Made by a program: the position numbers and the translations under genes. The notes below the pieces were generated by a model. It made no database searches. It was not told the DNA's origin and saw nothing but the letters and a program-made list of their open reading frames with translations. 64,000 nt of DNA, from positions 62,001-126,000 of the forward strand of contig JAJDUD010000024.1 in assembly GCA_022826825.1 (NCBI GenBank), in the 5' to 3' direction. Source of the stretch: Acidobacteriota bacterium. GTDB taxonomy: Bacteria > Acidobacteriota > Vicinamibacteria > Marinacidobacterales > Marinacidobacteraceae. Of this stretch, positions 32,619 through 42,238 are shown one piece after another (position 1 is the stretch's first letter; each line of letters starts with the position of its first letter).

Positions 32619-34703
32619 ATGACCTACCTACTCTCCCGTCGTTTCTTCCCGACCGGCCGGTGGGCCGCCGTCCTCGCCGCCGCCTCGATGGCTCTTGCGC
32701 CCGCGTACGCCCTGGCCCAGGACGAAGCCCGGCCCATCCTCCAGCTCGAGGACGTGTTCGGCCTCGAACTCGCCACCGATCCCCAGATCGCTCCCGACGG
32801 TTCGCGAGTCGTGTACGTCCGCAACTCCATGGACATCCTGGTGGACCGCCAGCGGTCCCGGCTGTGGATCGTGGGGGCGGACGGCTCCGACCACCGGGCC
32901 CTGACTTCGGGAGAGAGCGGGGGCGACGAGCGCTCCCCGCGGTGGTCCCCGGACGGCCGCCGGATCGCCTACGTGTCTTCCGGGACGCTGCCCGACGACC
33001 GCTCGGCGCAGATCCACGTCCGCTGGATGGACAGCGGGCAGACGGCGCGGCTGACCCAGCTTCCCCGTCCCCCGGCAAACCTCAGTTGGTCGCCCGACGG
33101 CCGCTGGCTGGCGTTCTCGATGTTGGCGCCCGAACCGTCACCGCCCTACGTGCAGCTTCCCGACAAGCCGGCGAACGCGGAGTGGGCCCCGGCCGCGAAG
33201 GTCATCCGCAAGATGATCTACCGCGCCGACGGCGTCGGGTATCTCGAGGATGGCTACAGCCAGATCTTCGTGGTGCCCGCCGAGGGCGGCTCGCCGCGGC
33301 AACTCACCACCGGCCCCTTCCACCACCGGAGCCGGCTCTCCTGGACTCCCGACGGGGAACACATCGTGTTCTCGGCGAACCGGCGACCCGACGCGCTGAG
33401 GGAACCGGCGGACAGCGAGATCCACCAGGTGGCGGTCGCCGACGGGGAGATCCGCACCCTGACCTCGCGGCTCGGCCCCGACGACAGCCCGGCGGTCTCG
33501 CCCGACGGGGAGCGCATCGCCTATCTGGGCTACGACGACCGCTACCAGGGGTACCAGGTCACCAAGCTCTACGTCATGAACCGCGACGGGTCGTCCCCGA
33601 CGGTGGTGACCGGTTCGCTCGATCGGGACGCCGCCCTCCCGCAGTGGAGCGCCGCGAGCGACGGCCTCTTCTTCCAGTACGACGACGAGGGCGACACCAA
33701 GGTGGCGTTCGTGCCCCTCGACGGTGACGTGGAGGTGCGGGCCTCAGGTCTGGGGGGCACCTCCCTCGGCCGTCCGTATGCGGGCGGTTCCTTTTCGGTC
33801 GCCGACGACGGGTCGTTCGCGTTCACCTCAGGGACAACCCTCCGTCCCGCCGACGTCTCGGTCGGGCCGGCGGGTGGAGCGGTCACCGCGCTGAACGAAG
33901 ACCTGCTCGGGCACCGGGAGATCGGCGAGACGAAGGAGATCTGGCTCGAGTCCTCGTTCGACGGGCGCCCGATCCAGGCCTGGGTGGTGACCCCGCCCGG
34001 TTTCGACCCCGCCCGGAAGTACCCGCTGATCCTCGAGATCCACGGCGGTCCGTTCACGAACTACGGGTCCCGGTTCACCGCCGAGGTCCAGCTCTTCGCC
34101 GCGGCGGGATACGTGGTGCTCTACGTGAACCCGCGCGGCAGCACCTCCTACGGCGAGGAGTTCGGGAACCTGATCCACCACGCCTATCCGAGCCAGGACT
34201 TCGACGACCTGATGAGCGCGGTGGACGCGGTCATCGCCGAGGGCTACGTGGACGAGAACAACCTCTTCGTCACCGGCGGCAGCGGCGGTGGCGTGCTGAC
34301 GAGCTGGATCGTGGGGCACACCGACCGGTTCGCGGCCGCGGTGGCCGCCAAGCCGGTCATCAACTGGTACAGCTTCGTGCTGACCGCCGACGCCTACGGG
34401 TTCTTCTACCGCTACTGGTTCCCCGGGTTCCCCTGGGACCACCCCGAGCACTACCTCGAGCGCTCGCCGCTCCACCACGTGGGCAACGTGACCACCCCGA
34501 CCATGCTGCTCACCGGCGAGGAGGACTACCGCACCCCGATGTCGGAGTCGGAACAGTTCTTCCAGGCGCTCCAGTTGCGCGGGATCGACTCGGCGCTGGT
34601 GCGTATTCCCGGAGCCTCCCACAGCATTGCCGCACGGCCGAGCCACCTGATCGCGAAGGTCGCGCACATTCTCCGCTGGTTCGAGGACTACCGCCGCGAC
34701 TAG
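32619..34703 (+). CDS. Exported S9-family prolyl oligopeptidase-like peptidase
   Basis: A signal peptide (RWAAVLAAASMALAPAYALAQ) precedes a TolB/WD40-like beta-propeller (about 40-420; repeated WSPDGR/SPDGE strings) and an alpha/beta hydrolase domain (about 440-694). The catalytic Ser is in VTGGSGGGVLTSW, Asp in LTGEEDYRTPM and His in PGASHSIAARP. This is the acylaminoacyl-/dipeptidyl-peptidase layout of family S9C. It cleaves short peptides, likely in the periplasm, consistent with the neighbouring M14 gene. 694 aa is normal. Confidence 0.93.
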   Translation: MTYLLSRRFFPTGRWAAVLAAASMALAPAYALAQDEARPILQLEDVFGLELATDPQIAPDGSRVVYVRNSMDILVDRQRSRLWIVGADGSDHRALTSGESGGDERSPRWSPDGRRIAYVSSGTLPDDRSAQIHVRWMDSGQTARLTQLPRPPANLSWSPDGRWLAFSMLAPEPSPPYVQLPDKPANAEWAPAAKVIRKMIYRADGVGYLEDGYSQIFVVPAEGGSPRQLTTGPFHHRSRLSWTPDGEHIVFSANRRPDALREPADSEIHQVAVADGEIRTLTSRLGPDDSPAVSPDGERIAYLGYDDRYQGYQVTKLYVMNRDGSSPTVVTGSLDRDAALPQWSAASDGLFFQYDDEGDTKVAFVPLDGDVEVRASGLGGTSLGRPYAGGSFSVADDGSFAFTSGTTLRPADVSVGPAGGAVTALNEDLLGHREIGETKEIWLESSFDGRPIQAWVVTPPGFDPARKYPLILEIHGGPFTNYGSRFTAEVQLFAAAGYVVLYVNPRGSTSYGEEFGNLIHHAYPSQDFDDLMSAVDAVIAEGYVDENNLFVTGGSGGGVLTSWIVGHTDRFAAAVAAKPVINWYSFVLTADAYGFFYRYWFPGFPWDHPEHYLERSPLHHVGNVTTPTMLLTGEEDYRTPMSESEQFFQALQLRGIDSALVRIPGASHSIAARPSHLIAKVAHILRWFEDYRRD

Positions 34704-34733
34704 CGCCGGAGCGCCGTCCGGAGTTCCCGACAA

Positions 34734-35933
34734 CTATCCCACCCGGATCGGGTGGGGTAGCGGCTGGTTGAAGAGGTAGCCCTTCCGGTTCCAGGGAACC
34801 GACTCCGGCTGCGTGCCGCCGGTACGGTCGGTGGCCCTGGTCATGACCGTGTGGCTGCCGGTCATTGGCTCCCAGTCGAACTCGAAGCGGCGCCAGCTCA
34901 GCTCGGTCGGGATGCCGGTCAGCCGCGCTGCGTTCCAGGTCGCGCCGCCGTCGTCGCTCCATTCGACCCGGTCGATCCGTCCCTCGGGGGACTGGGCGAA
35001 ACCGTGCAGGGTGTGAGGCCCGGGGCCGAGTTCCGCCGGCCAGGGCAGGGCGAGGGCGCTCTTGATCGTCTGGACCGTGGCGATCCGGCCCATCGCGCGG
35101 CCCTCGGCCGGATAGCTGTCTCCGATCAGGACGTAGGAGCTCGTGTTGTTCCGGGTCCAGTGCGGTTCGCTTGAGACTTCGATCCGCCCGAGCCACTTGA
35201 TGCTGGAACTCCCCACCCAGCCGGGCACCAGGGCCCGCACCGGAAACCCGTGGTCCCGCGGCAGCGGCTCGCCGTTCAGTTCGTAGCCGAGGAGGACGTC
35301 GGCGAGGGCCTTCTCCGCCGGTAGCGCCCGCCGGAAACCCTCTTCCGGCGCCTCCGAATCGAGCCCGACCAGCAGGACCGACGCCGCGGCCGGAGTGATC
35401 CCCGCCAGTTCCAGCGCGTCGGCGAGGCGGGCGCCGCGCCAGACCCCGTTCCCGATGCCGCCCGTACCCCACTGGGTGCCCTCGGCGGGCCGCCCCTGCA
35501 CCCGGTCGAACATCGCGCGGTGGTTCCCGGCGCATTCGAGATAGGCGGTCAGCGAGTGCGACGGCAGGCTCCGGAGGCCGTCGTAGGAAATCGCGATCCC
35601 CTTTTCCACCGCGTCTCCCTCGATGACCAGTCTCCAGTCTTCCTCCCGAATCCCCAGGCTGCCGCCGTTGTTGCGGACGAAGAACAGGTCGTTCGGGGTG
35701 ATCACCCCCGGCATGTCTTCGAGGCGCGCTTCGAGGCTGCCGCCGTGCTCGATGAACGGCGCGGTGTCCTTGAAGAAGGGCGCGACCTCCGGGGGCTCCG
35801 CCGCGGGAGGAGGAAGCGGCGCCGGTTCGGCCGGTGGCGGTGGCGCCGTGGGGGCTTCGGCGTCGCGGCAAGCGGCGAGGACGGCCGGAGGGCCACCGGC
35901 CAGGAGCAGTTGGAGGACGCGGCGCCGTTTCAC
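34734..35933 (-). CDS. Sulfite-oxidase-family molybdoenzyme, lipoprotein-like
   Basis: The start is taken as GTG 35933 (VKRRRVLQLLLAGGPPAVLAACRD), which combines an RR motif with a lipobox LAAC. The ORF upstream of it reads repeat sequence. A Pro/Ala-rich linker leads to a sulfite-oxidase domain with FVRNNGG, YLECAGNHRAMF (Mo-binding Cys), GVWRGARLADALELAG and VPGWVGSSSIKWLGRIEV. The dimerisation domain follows with DRVEWSDDGGATWNAARL. It resembles plant/animal-type sulfite oxidases more than the 27.7-kb protein does. Redox partner and substrate are unknown. Confidence 0.88.
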   Translation of the reverse strand: MKRRRVLQLLLAGGPPAVLAACRDAEAPTAPPPPAEPAPLPPPAAEPPEVAPFFKDTAPFIEHGGSLEARLEDMPGVITPNDLFFVRNNGGSLGIREEDWRLVIEGDAVEKGIAISYDGLRSLPSHSLTAYLECAGNHRAMFDRVQGRPAEGTQWGTGGIGNGVWRGARLADALELAGITPAAASVLLVGLDSEAPEEGFRRALPAEKALADVLLGYELNGEPLPRDHGFPVRALVPGWVGSSSIKWLGRIEVSSEPHWTRNNTSSYVLIGDSYPAEGRAMGRIATVQTIKSALALPWPAELGPGPHTLHGFAQSPEGRIDRVEWSDDGGATWNAARLTGIPTELSWRRFEFDWEPMTGSHTVMTRATDRTGGTQPESVPWNRKGYLFNQPLPHPIRVG

Positions 35934-35969
35934 GCCGGTGATGCTGTGCGGCGGGCCAGCGAACGGGTC

Positions 35970-36030
35970 TTGCGGGCCTGCGGCCCGCGTGCCGGTCAGA
36001 GACCGGCGTTCCAGGCCGGCGGCGCCAACG
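35970..36030 (-). repeat. GCCGGC palindromic repeat copy
   Basis: GCGGGCCTGCGGCCCGC followed by GTGCCGGTCAGAGACCGGCGTTCCAGGCCGGC is the reversed family unit: a tail hairpin, then the palindrome and the TTCC box. It lies between the sulfite-oxidase-like gene and the RmlB-like gene. Confidence 0.75.
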
Positions 36031-36047
36031 GACCGATCCACGGGCCG

Positions 36048-37037
36048 TCAGGCGGGGACGGGCGTGGTGGCGGCGACCTGGGCCTGGTGCTCCACGATCC
36101 AGTCGCAGGTCAGCGCGAGGCCTTCCTCGAGTGGGGTCTCGGGGGTCCAGCCGAGCCGGCGGATGCGGCCGGTTTCCAGGCTGTAGCGCCGGTCGTGTCC
36201 GGGACGGTCCGCCACGTGGGCGATCCGTCCCCGGCGGCCGGCGACCCGTTCCGCGATGTCGAGAATGCGGTTCGCCATCTCCAGGTTGGTTCGCCGGTCC
36301 GCGCCGCCGACGTTATAGACCGTCCCCGGCGTGCCGGAGCGCAGGAGAAGGTCCAGCGCGGCGCAATGGTCGGCGACGAAGAACCAGTCGCGGACCTGGG
36401 CGCCGTCGCCGTACACCGGCAGTTCCTCGCCGGCCAGCGCCTTGGCGAAGAAGGTCGGCACCATCTTCTCGGGGTGCTGGCGCGGGCCGTAGGTGTTGGC
36501 GCCGCGGCTGATGACGACCGGCAGGCCGTGGGTCGTGCGATAGGCGAGGGCGAGGAGGTCCGCGCCGGCCTTGCTGGCGGCGTAGGGGTTTCGGGGTACC
36601 AGCGGCGCCTCTTCGTCGGCGTCGCCCTCGAGGATTTCCCCGTATACCTCGTCGGTGGACACCTGGAGGAACAGCCGTCCGCGGGTGGACTGGCGGAAGG
36701 CTTCCAGCAGGACCGCGGTCCCCAGCGTGTCGGTGCGGGTGAAGACCTCGCCGTCGAGGATGGCGCGGTCCACGTGCGTTTCCGCGGCGAAGTTGATGAC
36801 GTAGTCGGCCCGGGCCGCGAGCGGCCTGACGGTGCCCTGGTCGCAGATGTCGCCGTGAATGAACTCGTGTCGGGGGTCGGCGAGCGCCGGGCCGAGGTTG
36901 TCCAGGGATCCCGCGTAGGTCAGCTTGTCCAGCGTGATCACCCGGCAGTCGGGGTAGCGCGCCAGCAGGAGGTCCACGAAGTGGCTGCCGATGAAGCCCG
37001 CGCCGCCGGGCACCAGGAAGGTCGGGTTCGGGAGCAT
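36048..37037 (-). CDS. dTDP-glucose 4,6-dehydratase-like SDR enzyme
   Basis: The product is an extended SDR with FLVPGGAGFIGSHFVDLL (NAD-binding), LDKLTYAGSLDNL, HGDICD, FAAETHVDRAI, VSTDEVYGEI (Thr-Asp-Glu active site), YAASKAGADLL and VYGDGAQVRDWFFVADHCAAL. These are RmlB signatures: conversion of dTDP-glucose to the 4-keto-6-deoxy sugar. The ATG at 37037 is chosen over TTG 37055. No rmlA, rmlC or rmlD is nearby, so the final sugar is unknown. It lies 30 nt downstream of the MDR gene and may share its transcript. Confidence 0.88.
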   Translation of the reverse strand: MLPNPTFLVPGGAGFIGSHFVDLLLARYPDCRVITLDKLTYAGSLDNLGPALADPRHEFIHGDICDQGTVRPLAARADYVINFAAETHVDRAILDGEVFTRTDTLGTAVLLEAFRQSTRGRLFLQVSTDEVYGEILEGDADEEAPLVPRNPYAASKAGADLLALAYRTTHGLPVVISRGANTYGPRQHPEKMVPTFFAKALAGEELPVYGDGAQVRDWFFVADHCAALDLLLRSGTPGTVYNVGGADRRTNLEMANRILDIAERVAGRRGRIAHVADRPGHDRRYSLETGRIRRLGWTPETPLEEGLALTCDWIVEHQAQVAATTPVPA

Positions 37038-37067
37038 GGGGGATGGAACGGACAATTCTGGCGGCGA

Positions 37068-38078
37068 TCAGGCGATCCGGATGATGATTTTGCCGAAATG
37101 CGCTCCCCGTTCCATGCGGTCGAGCGCCGCGGGGAGTTCGGCCAGGGAAAAATGAGTGTCGAGGACGGGCCGGAGGTCCCTCTCTTCGAGGAAGTCCACC
37201 ACGTCCCGGAGCGCGCGCCGGCAGTCGGTCATGATCCCCGCGATCCGGATCCGGCGCATCACGACCGGCGCGAACTGGACCGGGGCCTCGAGTCCCGTGA
37301 GGGCGCCGAGCATCGCCACGGTGCCGCCGGCGGCGGTGGCCCGAATCGACTGGTTGAGCGTGCCGGCGCCGCCGTTCTCGACGACCAGGTCGGACCCCTC
37401 GCCCCCGGTGGCCTCCCGCACCGCCTTGTCCCAGGCGGGGGTCTCCAGCCGATGGATCCCGACATCCGCGCCCAGGGCCCGCGCCCGGTCCAGCTTCTCG
37501 TGCGAGGAGGAGGTGATGATCACGCGGGCTCCGAGCGCCTTCGCGATCTGGAGCGCGAAGATGGAGACGCCGCCGGTCCCGAGGGTGAGCACGGTCTGGC
37601 CGGGCCGCACCGCGCCCTCCGTGACGAGCGCGCTCCAGGCGGTGACGGCGGCGATCGGCAGCGCGGCGGCTTCTTCGTGGCTCCAGCCGGCGGGGGCGCG
37701 GCAGAGCGCCGCTTCGGGCAGGACGACCTGCTCCTGACCCATGCCCGGGCCGGGCCCGCCCAGCGTGGCCCTCGAGTACTCGCGCCGGAAGCGGCCGTCC
37801 TCCCAGCCGACCACCGGATGCGTGATCACCCGGTCTCCCGGCGAAAACTCCGTGACCCCTTCGCCGACTTCGGCAACCACGCCGGCCCCGTCGCTGATGG
37901 GAACCTGGGGCAGGGGCAGCCGCGGGTTGTAGAGGCCCTTCAGGATCAGCAGGTCCCGGTAGTTCAGGGACGCCGCCCCGAGGGCGACGAGTATTCGGCC
38001 CGGTCCGGGGGTCTCCGGCGCGGACTCTTCGAAGCGGAGGTTTTCGCTCCCAAACTGATGGAATACCCAGCGCTTCAC
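37068..38078 (-). CDS. Medium-chain dehydrogenase/reductase, quinone-oxidoreductase-like
   Basis: The 336-aa protein starts VKRWVFHQFGSENLRFEE and shows MDR features: ASLNYRDLLILKG, PISDGAGVVAEVGEGV, FSPGDRVI, LTLGTGGVSIFALQIAKALGARVIITSSS (NAD(P)-binding) and HFGKIIIRIA. The Cys cluster of structural-zinc alcohol dehydrogenases is absent, pointing to the zinc-free quinone oxidoreductase/enoyl reductase branch. The substrate is unknown. The GTG start lies 120 nt from the divergent HIT gene. Confidence 0.87.
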   Translation of the reverse strand: MKRWVFHQFGSENLRFEESAPETPGPGRILVALGAASLNYRDLLILKGLYNPRLPLPQVPISDGAGVVAEVGEGVTEFSPGDRVITHPVVGWEDGRFRREYSRATLGGPGPGMGQEQVVLPEAALCRAPAGWSHEEAAALPIAAVTAWSALVTEGAVRPGQTVLTLGTGGVSIFALQIAKALGARVIITSSSHEKLDRARALGADVGIHRLETPAWDKAVREATGGEGSDLVVENGGAGTLNQSIRATAAGGTVAMLGALTGLEAPVQFAPVVMRRIRIAGIMTDCRRALRDVVDFLEERDLRPVLDTHFSLAELPAALDRMERGAHFGKIIIRIA

Positions 38079-38198
38079 GGCCGGCAGTGTACCGGCGCAA
38101 AAGGGGAATCCGGCGCATCATTTGGCGCGTGAGACGCGCATCCTTCCTCCCTTTCCGCCTTTTCCGCAGGCCGTTTCGGACTGCTAGTGTTCGCGGCC

Positions 38199-38654
38199 AT
38201 GGCCACCGGCACCCTCTTTGACCGCATCATCCACGGGGAGCTCCCGAGTCATCGGGTGTACGAAGACGAGCAGGTCTTCGCCTTCCTGGACATCGGCCCC
38301 CAGAGCGCCGGACACCTGCTGGTGGTCCCCAAGGAGAGCAAGGAGACCGTTGGTGAACTCTCGGACGATGCCGCCGCGGCCGTCGGGAGGGTGCTGCCCC
38401 GAATCTGCCGGGCGGTCGCGAAAGCGACGGGTACGCCCCACTACAACATCCTGCTGAACAACGGTCGGCCTGCCGGCCAGGCGATTCCCCACGTACACTT
38501 CCATGTCATTCCTGCCTACGGCCGCCGGGGCGAGCCGGGGCAGGGGCTTCACACCGACTGGCGCCCGGGATCCCTCGGCGCCGGCGAAGGAGAACGGATC
38601 TCGGCAGGAATCCGCGAGGCCCTCGCGAACGAGGCAGGGCCTGGCGGTCCCTGA
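38199..38654 (+). CDS. HIT-family hydrolase/nucleotide-binding protein
   Basis: MATGTLFDRIIHGELPSHRVYEDEQVFAFLDIGPQSAGHLLVVPK and the active-site string HVHFHVIP define a HIT protein of the HINT branch, which hydrolyses AMP-conjugated compounds. 151 aa is slightly long, with a C-terminal tail rich in Gly and Glu. The ATG at 38199 matches the family start better than GTG 38187. It sits 57 nt upstream of ilvB on the same strand. Confidence 0.92.
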   Translation: MATGTLFDRIIHGELPSHRVYEDEQVFAFLDIGPQSAGHLLVVPKESKETVGELSDDAAAAVGRVLPRICRAVAKATGTPHYNILLNNGRPAGQAIPHVHFHVIPAYGRRGEPGQGLHTDWRPGSLGAGEGERISAGIREALANEAGPGGP

Positions 38655-38711
38655 TCCGCACTGGCGCCGCCGCCCGGACCTGATGCCGGGAGACGGCCCG
38701 GAGAGAGCACG

Positions 38712-40472
38712 ATGACGAAACGCTGGCGGCGAACCGGAGCGCAACTCATCTGGGAGACCCTTCTCGGGGAAGGGGTGCACACCGTGTTCGGGTATCCGGG
38801 GGGCGCCATCCTGCCGGCGTACGACGCCATGCTCGACTACCCCATCCGGCACATCCTGGTGCGCCACGAGCAGGGCGCCACGCACATGGCGGACGGTTAC
38901 TCCCGCGCGAGCGGCGAGGTGGGGGTGGCCGTGGCGACCTCCGGGCCCGGCGCGACGAACATGGTGACCGGGATCGCCACCGCGATGCTCGACTCGTCGC
39001 CCATCGTGTGCGTGACCGGTCAGGTTGGCAGCGCCCTGATCGGAACCGACGCCTTCCAGGAGACCGACGTCACCGGGGTCACCCTGCCGATCACCAAGCA
39101 CAACTACCTGGTGACGGAGGTGGACGAGATCGCGCCGGCGCTCCACGAGGCCTTCTACGTCGCCCGGTCGGGCCGTCCGGGACCGGTGCTCGTGGACATC
39201 ACCAAGGACGCCCAACAAGCCTTCACCAACCGGCGGCCGCGTCTCGGCAAGGTGGACCTTCCCGGCTACCGGCCCGAACCAAGGCCCCCGGAGACCGCGC
39301 TCAAGAGCGCGGCGGAACTCATCAACCGGGCGGAGCGCCCGGTCATCCTCGCGGGGCACGGGATCCTGATCTCGGGAGCGATGGGGCAGGTCCGGGAGCT
39401 CGCCGAGCGCGCCCGGATCCCCATCGCCATGACCCTGCTGGGAATCGGCGCCATTCCGGCGAACCACTCCCTCAACATGGGGATGATGGGCATGCACGGG
39501 GAATCGTGGGTCAACCAGGCCATCCAGGAGGCCGACCTGCTGCTGGCGCTCGGCATGCGGTTCGACGATCGGGTGACCGGAAGCCTCAAGACCTACGCTC
39601 CGAACGCGGCCAAGATCCACATCGACATCGACCCGGCGGAGTTCCACAAGAACGTCCGGGTGGACGTGGCGCTCGCCGGGGACCTCTCCGCCGTGCTGGC
39701 CCACCTGCTGCCGGTGATCGAGGCCCGGGACCGCTCGGAGTGGCTCGGGACCATCCGGGGTTTCAAGGGGGACACGGCGGTCCGCGACATCCAGAACCTT
39801 CCCGACATGGGAAAGCTCTACGCGGCGCACGTCATCCACGACATCTGGCGCATGACCGGCGGGAAAGCGATCGTGACCACCGACGTCGGCCAGCACCAGA
39901 TGTGGGAGGCGCAGTACTACCGCCACAACGAGCCCCGCTCCCTGATCACCTCCGGAGGGCTGGGGACGATGGGTTTCGCGCTCCCGGCGGCCGTGGGGGC
40001 CAAGGTCGCGCGCCCCGACGACGAGGTGTGGGTGATCGCGGGGGACGGCGGGTTCCAGATGACCATGTGCGAGCTCGCGACCATCGCGCAGGAACGGCTG
40101 AAGCTGAACGTCGCGATCATCAACAACGGCTACCTGGGCATGGTGCGGCAGTGGCAGGAGTTCTTCTACGACCGCCGCTACGCCGGGACTCCCATCCTGA
40201 GCCCGGACTTCGCCGCCCTCGCCCGGTCGTTCGGCCTCGGCGGCGAAGTGGTGAAGACCCGGCAGGAGGTCGAGGGCGCGGTCGAGCGCGCCCGGGCCGA
40301 CGAGCGCACGGTGGTGCTCGACTTCCAGGTCGAGAAGGAGGACACCGTGTACCCCATGGTCCCGACGGGCGCCCGCCTGCAGGACATGATCCGGCGGCCC
40401 GGGCAGGAGGCTGAGGGCGACCCGGAGTCCGAGGGGGAGCCGGTGGGCGCCGGCCGGACGGTGGAGTGGTGA
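38712..40472 (+). CDS. ilvB: Acetolactate synthase, large subunit
   Basis: The 586-aa product has the three ThDP-enzyme domains: PYR (GVHTVFGYPGGAILPAYDAM, catalytic Glu in VRHEQGATHMADGY), the central FAD-binding domain and PP (VIAGDGGFQMTMCELATIAQ, NVAIINNGYLGMVRQWQEFFYDRRYAGT). It condenses pyruvate to acetolactate, the first common step of branched-chain amino acid synthesis. The regulatory subunit gene starts 4 nt after its stop, and ilvC follows. AHAS rather than a catabolic ALS is supported by FAD-domain length and operon. Confidence 0.96.
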   Translation: MTKRWRRTGAQLIWETLLGEGVHTVFGYPGGAILPAYDAMLDYPIRHILVRHEQGATHMADGYSRASGEVGVAVATSGPGATNMVTGIATAMLDSSPIVCVTGQVGSALIGTDAFQETDVTGVTLPITKHNYLVTEVDEIAPALHEAFYVARSGRPGPVLVDITKDAQQAFTNRRPRLGKVDLPGYRPEPRPPETALKSAAELINRAERPVILAGHGILISGAMGQVRELAERARIPIAMTLLGIGAIPANHSLNMGMMGMHGESWVNQAIQEADLLLALGMRFDDRVTGSLKTYAPNAAKIHIDIDPAEFHKNVRVDVALAGDLSAVLAHLLPVIEARDRSEWLGTIRGFKGDTAVRDIQNLPDMGKLYAAHVIHDIWRMTGGKAIVTTDVGQHQMWEAQYYRHNEPRSLITSGGLGTMGFALPAAVGAKVARPDDEVWVIAGDGGFQMTMCELATIAQERLKLNVAIINNGYLGMVRQWQEFFYDRRYAGTPILSPDFAALARSFGLGGEVVKTRQEVEGAVERARADERTVVLDFQVEKEDTVYPMVPTGARLQDMIRRPGQEAEGDPESEGEPVGAGRTVEW

Positions 40473-40476
40473 GGAC

Positions 40477-41067
40477 GTGACTCCCGGCGCTGGTGAGCGG
40501 GTCCGGCCGCACGTGTTCGCGGTCTGGGTGGAAGATCTGCCCGGCGTCCTGAACCGCGTCACCTCGCTCTTCCGGCGCCGCGGGTTCAACATCGAGTCGC
40601 TCAGCGTCGGGCCGGCGCGGGCCGCCGGGGTGTCCCGGATGACCATCGTGGTGCGCGCCGACGACACGACCGCGCGCCGGATGCTGGTCCAGCTCTCCCG
40701 CCTCGTGAACGTGCTGCGCGCCGACGACATCATCGACGAGCCCGCGATCCACCACGAGCTGGCCATGTTCAAGATCTCCGCGGCGCCCGAGGAGCGTTCC
40801 CAGGTGATCCAGTTGGCGGGCGCGACGGGTGCGCGCCTCGTGGACATCGCGCCGGGATCGGTCGTGATCGAGGCCACGGCGTCGCCGCAGAAAATCGACG
40901 GACTCGCCGAGGTGCTCCGTCCCTACGGGATCCTCGAGCAGGTGCGGACCGGGCTCGTGGGGATGGCGCGCGGGGCCGCGAGCGTGATGACCGACCCGGA
41001 CGCCCGCAAACCGCCCAAGCGCCGGCGGCCCGGCTCCGACACGGGCGGCGGGTCCCATTCCGTATAG
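40477..41067 (+). CDS. ilvN: Acetolactate synthase, small regulatory subunit
   Basis: An ACT domain with HVFAVWVEDLPGVLNRVTSLFRRRGFNIESLSVG is followed by the second AHAS-small domain (HHELAMFKISAAPEERSQVIQLA, YGILEQVRTGLVGMARG). It binds valine and activates IlvB. The GTG start lies 4 nt after the ilvB stop, so translation is coupled. A Lys/Arg-rich tail of about 20 residues beyond the normal end is unusual but short. Confidence 0.95.
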   Translation: MTPGAGERVRPHVFAVWVEDLPGVLNRVTSLFRRRGFNIESLSVGPARAAGVSRMTIVVRADDTTARRMLVQLSRLVNVLRADDIIDEPAIHHELAMFKISAAPEERSQVIQLAGATGARLVDIAPGSVVIEATASPQKIDGLAEVLRPYGILEQVRTGLVGMARGAASVMTDPDARKPPKRRRPGSDTGGGSHSV

Positions 41068-41130
41068 GAACCCCTGAGACCGAAAGGCTGAACCCCGCAA
41101 CCCGCGGAACACCTGAAGCGACGTTTTTTC

Positions 41131-41151
41131 CGGCGAACGAGGACTTCGCCG
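41131..41151 (+). promoter_or_regulatory. Hairpin in the ilvN-ilvC leader
   Basis: The 103-nt gap before ilvC holds CGGCGAA-(7 nt)-TTCGCCG, a perfect 7-bp stem that directly follows a TTTTTT run (41124-41129). GGAGG lies at about 41157 and the ilvC ATG at 41171. The T-run precedes the stem, so this is not a standard terminator. It may shape ilvC mRNA or its ribosome access. No leader peptide rich in branched-chain codons is seen. Confidence 0.45.
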
Positions 41152-41170
41152 TCACCGGAGGATTCCTTCC

Positions 41171-42184
41171 ATGGCCAACATCTACTACGACGACTCCGCG
41201 GATCTCGAGCTGATCCGGAGCCGGAAGGTCGCCGTCTTCGGCTACGGGTCGCAGGGCCACGCCCACGCGCTGAACCTCCGGGACAGCGGGGTCGAGGTGC
41301 GGATCGCCCTTCATGCCGGGAGCCGCTCCCGAGCCCGCGCCGAAGCCGAGGGCCTCAAGGTGGTCGCCGGCCCCGAAGCCGCCGCCTGGGCGGACGTCAT
41401 CACCATCCTGACGCCGGACACCACGCAGGCGGCGATCTACGGGGAGCAGATCGCACCCCACCTCGGTGCCGGCAAGACGCTGATGTTCGCGCACGGCTTC
41501 AACATCCGCTTCGGCACCATCGAGCCCCCCGCGGACGTGGATGTCTCACTCATCGCGCCCAAGGCGCCGGGACATCGCGTCCGTGAGCTGTTCATCGAGG
41601 GGGGCGGGACACCGGCCCTGGTCGCCGTCGAACAGGACGCCTCGGGGCAGGCGCTGGCGCTGGCGCTGTCCTACGCCCGCGGCGTCGGGCTCACCCGGGC
41701 GGGCGTGATCGAGACCACCTTCGCCGAGGAGACCGAGACCGATCTCTTCGGGGAGCAGAGCGTCCTCTGCGGCGGGGTGAGCGAGTTGATCAAGGCGGGC
41801 TTCGAGACGCTCGTCGAGGCGGGCTACCAGCCGGAGATCGCCTACTTCGAGTGCCTCCACGAACTGAAGCTGATCGTGGACCTGATGTACCGCGGCGGCC
41901 TCAACTACATGCGGTACTCGGTGAGCGACACCGCCGAGCACGGCGATTACCACGGCGGCCGGCAGATCGTCACCGAGGAGACCCGCGCGGCGATGCAGAA
42001 GATCCTCGCCGACGTCCGGAGCGGGGCCTACGCGCGGGGCTGGATCGAGGAGGACCGGGCCGGGCGGCCCAACTTCATGGCGCGCCGCCGCGAGGAGCAA
42101 GACCACCAGATCGAAACCGTCGGCGCCGAGTTGAGGAAGATGATGCCGTTCCTCGACGCCGTCACGCTCAAGGAGTCCGTCTGA
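41171..42184 (+). CDS. ilvC: Ketol-acid reductoisomerase, class I
   Basis: The 337-aa length is that of class I KARI. The Rossmann motif is [23 protein letters not shown], the cofactor loop [14 protein letters not shown] carries Arg/Ser that favour NADPH, and the knotted C-terminal domain contains [21 protein letters not shown] (metal-binding Asp/Glu) and [14 protein letters not shown]. It converts acetolactate to dihydroxyisovalerate. It completes an ilvB-ilvN-ilvC cluster; ilvD and ilvE are not in the window. Confidence 0.97.
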   Translation: MANIYYDDSADLELIRSRKVAVFGYGSQGHAHALNLRDSGVEVRIALHAGSRSRARAEAEGLKVVAGPEAAAWADVITILTPDTTQAAIYGEQIAPHLGAGKTLMFAHGFNIRFGTIEPPADVDVSLIAPKAPGHRVRELFIEGGGTPALVAVEQDASGQALALALSYARGVGLTRAGVIETTFAEETETDLFGEQSVLCGGVSELIKAGFETLVEAGYQPEIAYFECLHELKLIVDLMYRGGLNYMRYSVSDTAEHGDYHGGRQIVTEETRAAMQKILADVRSGAYARGWIEEDRAGRPNFMARRREEQDHQIETVGAELRKMMPFLDAVTLKESV

Positions 42185-42238
42185 GTCCGGCGTCCCGCCA
42201 AGCCGTAACATTCGCGGCTTCGTTTCGGGGGGCGCCGC

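Noticed and set aside
38184-40877. 897-aa minus-strand ORF opposite ilvB
   Set aside because: Antisense shadow. ilvB on the plus strand is unambiguous.
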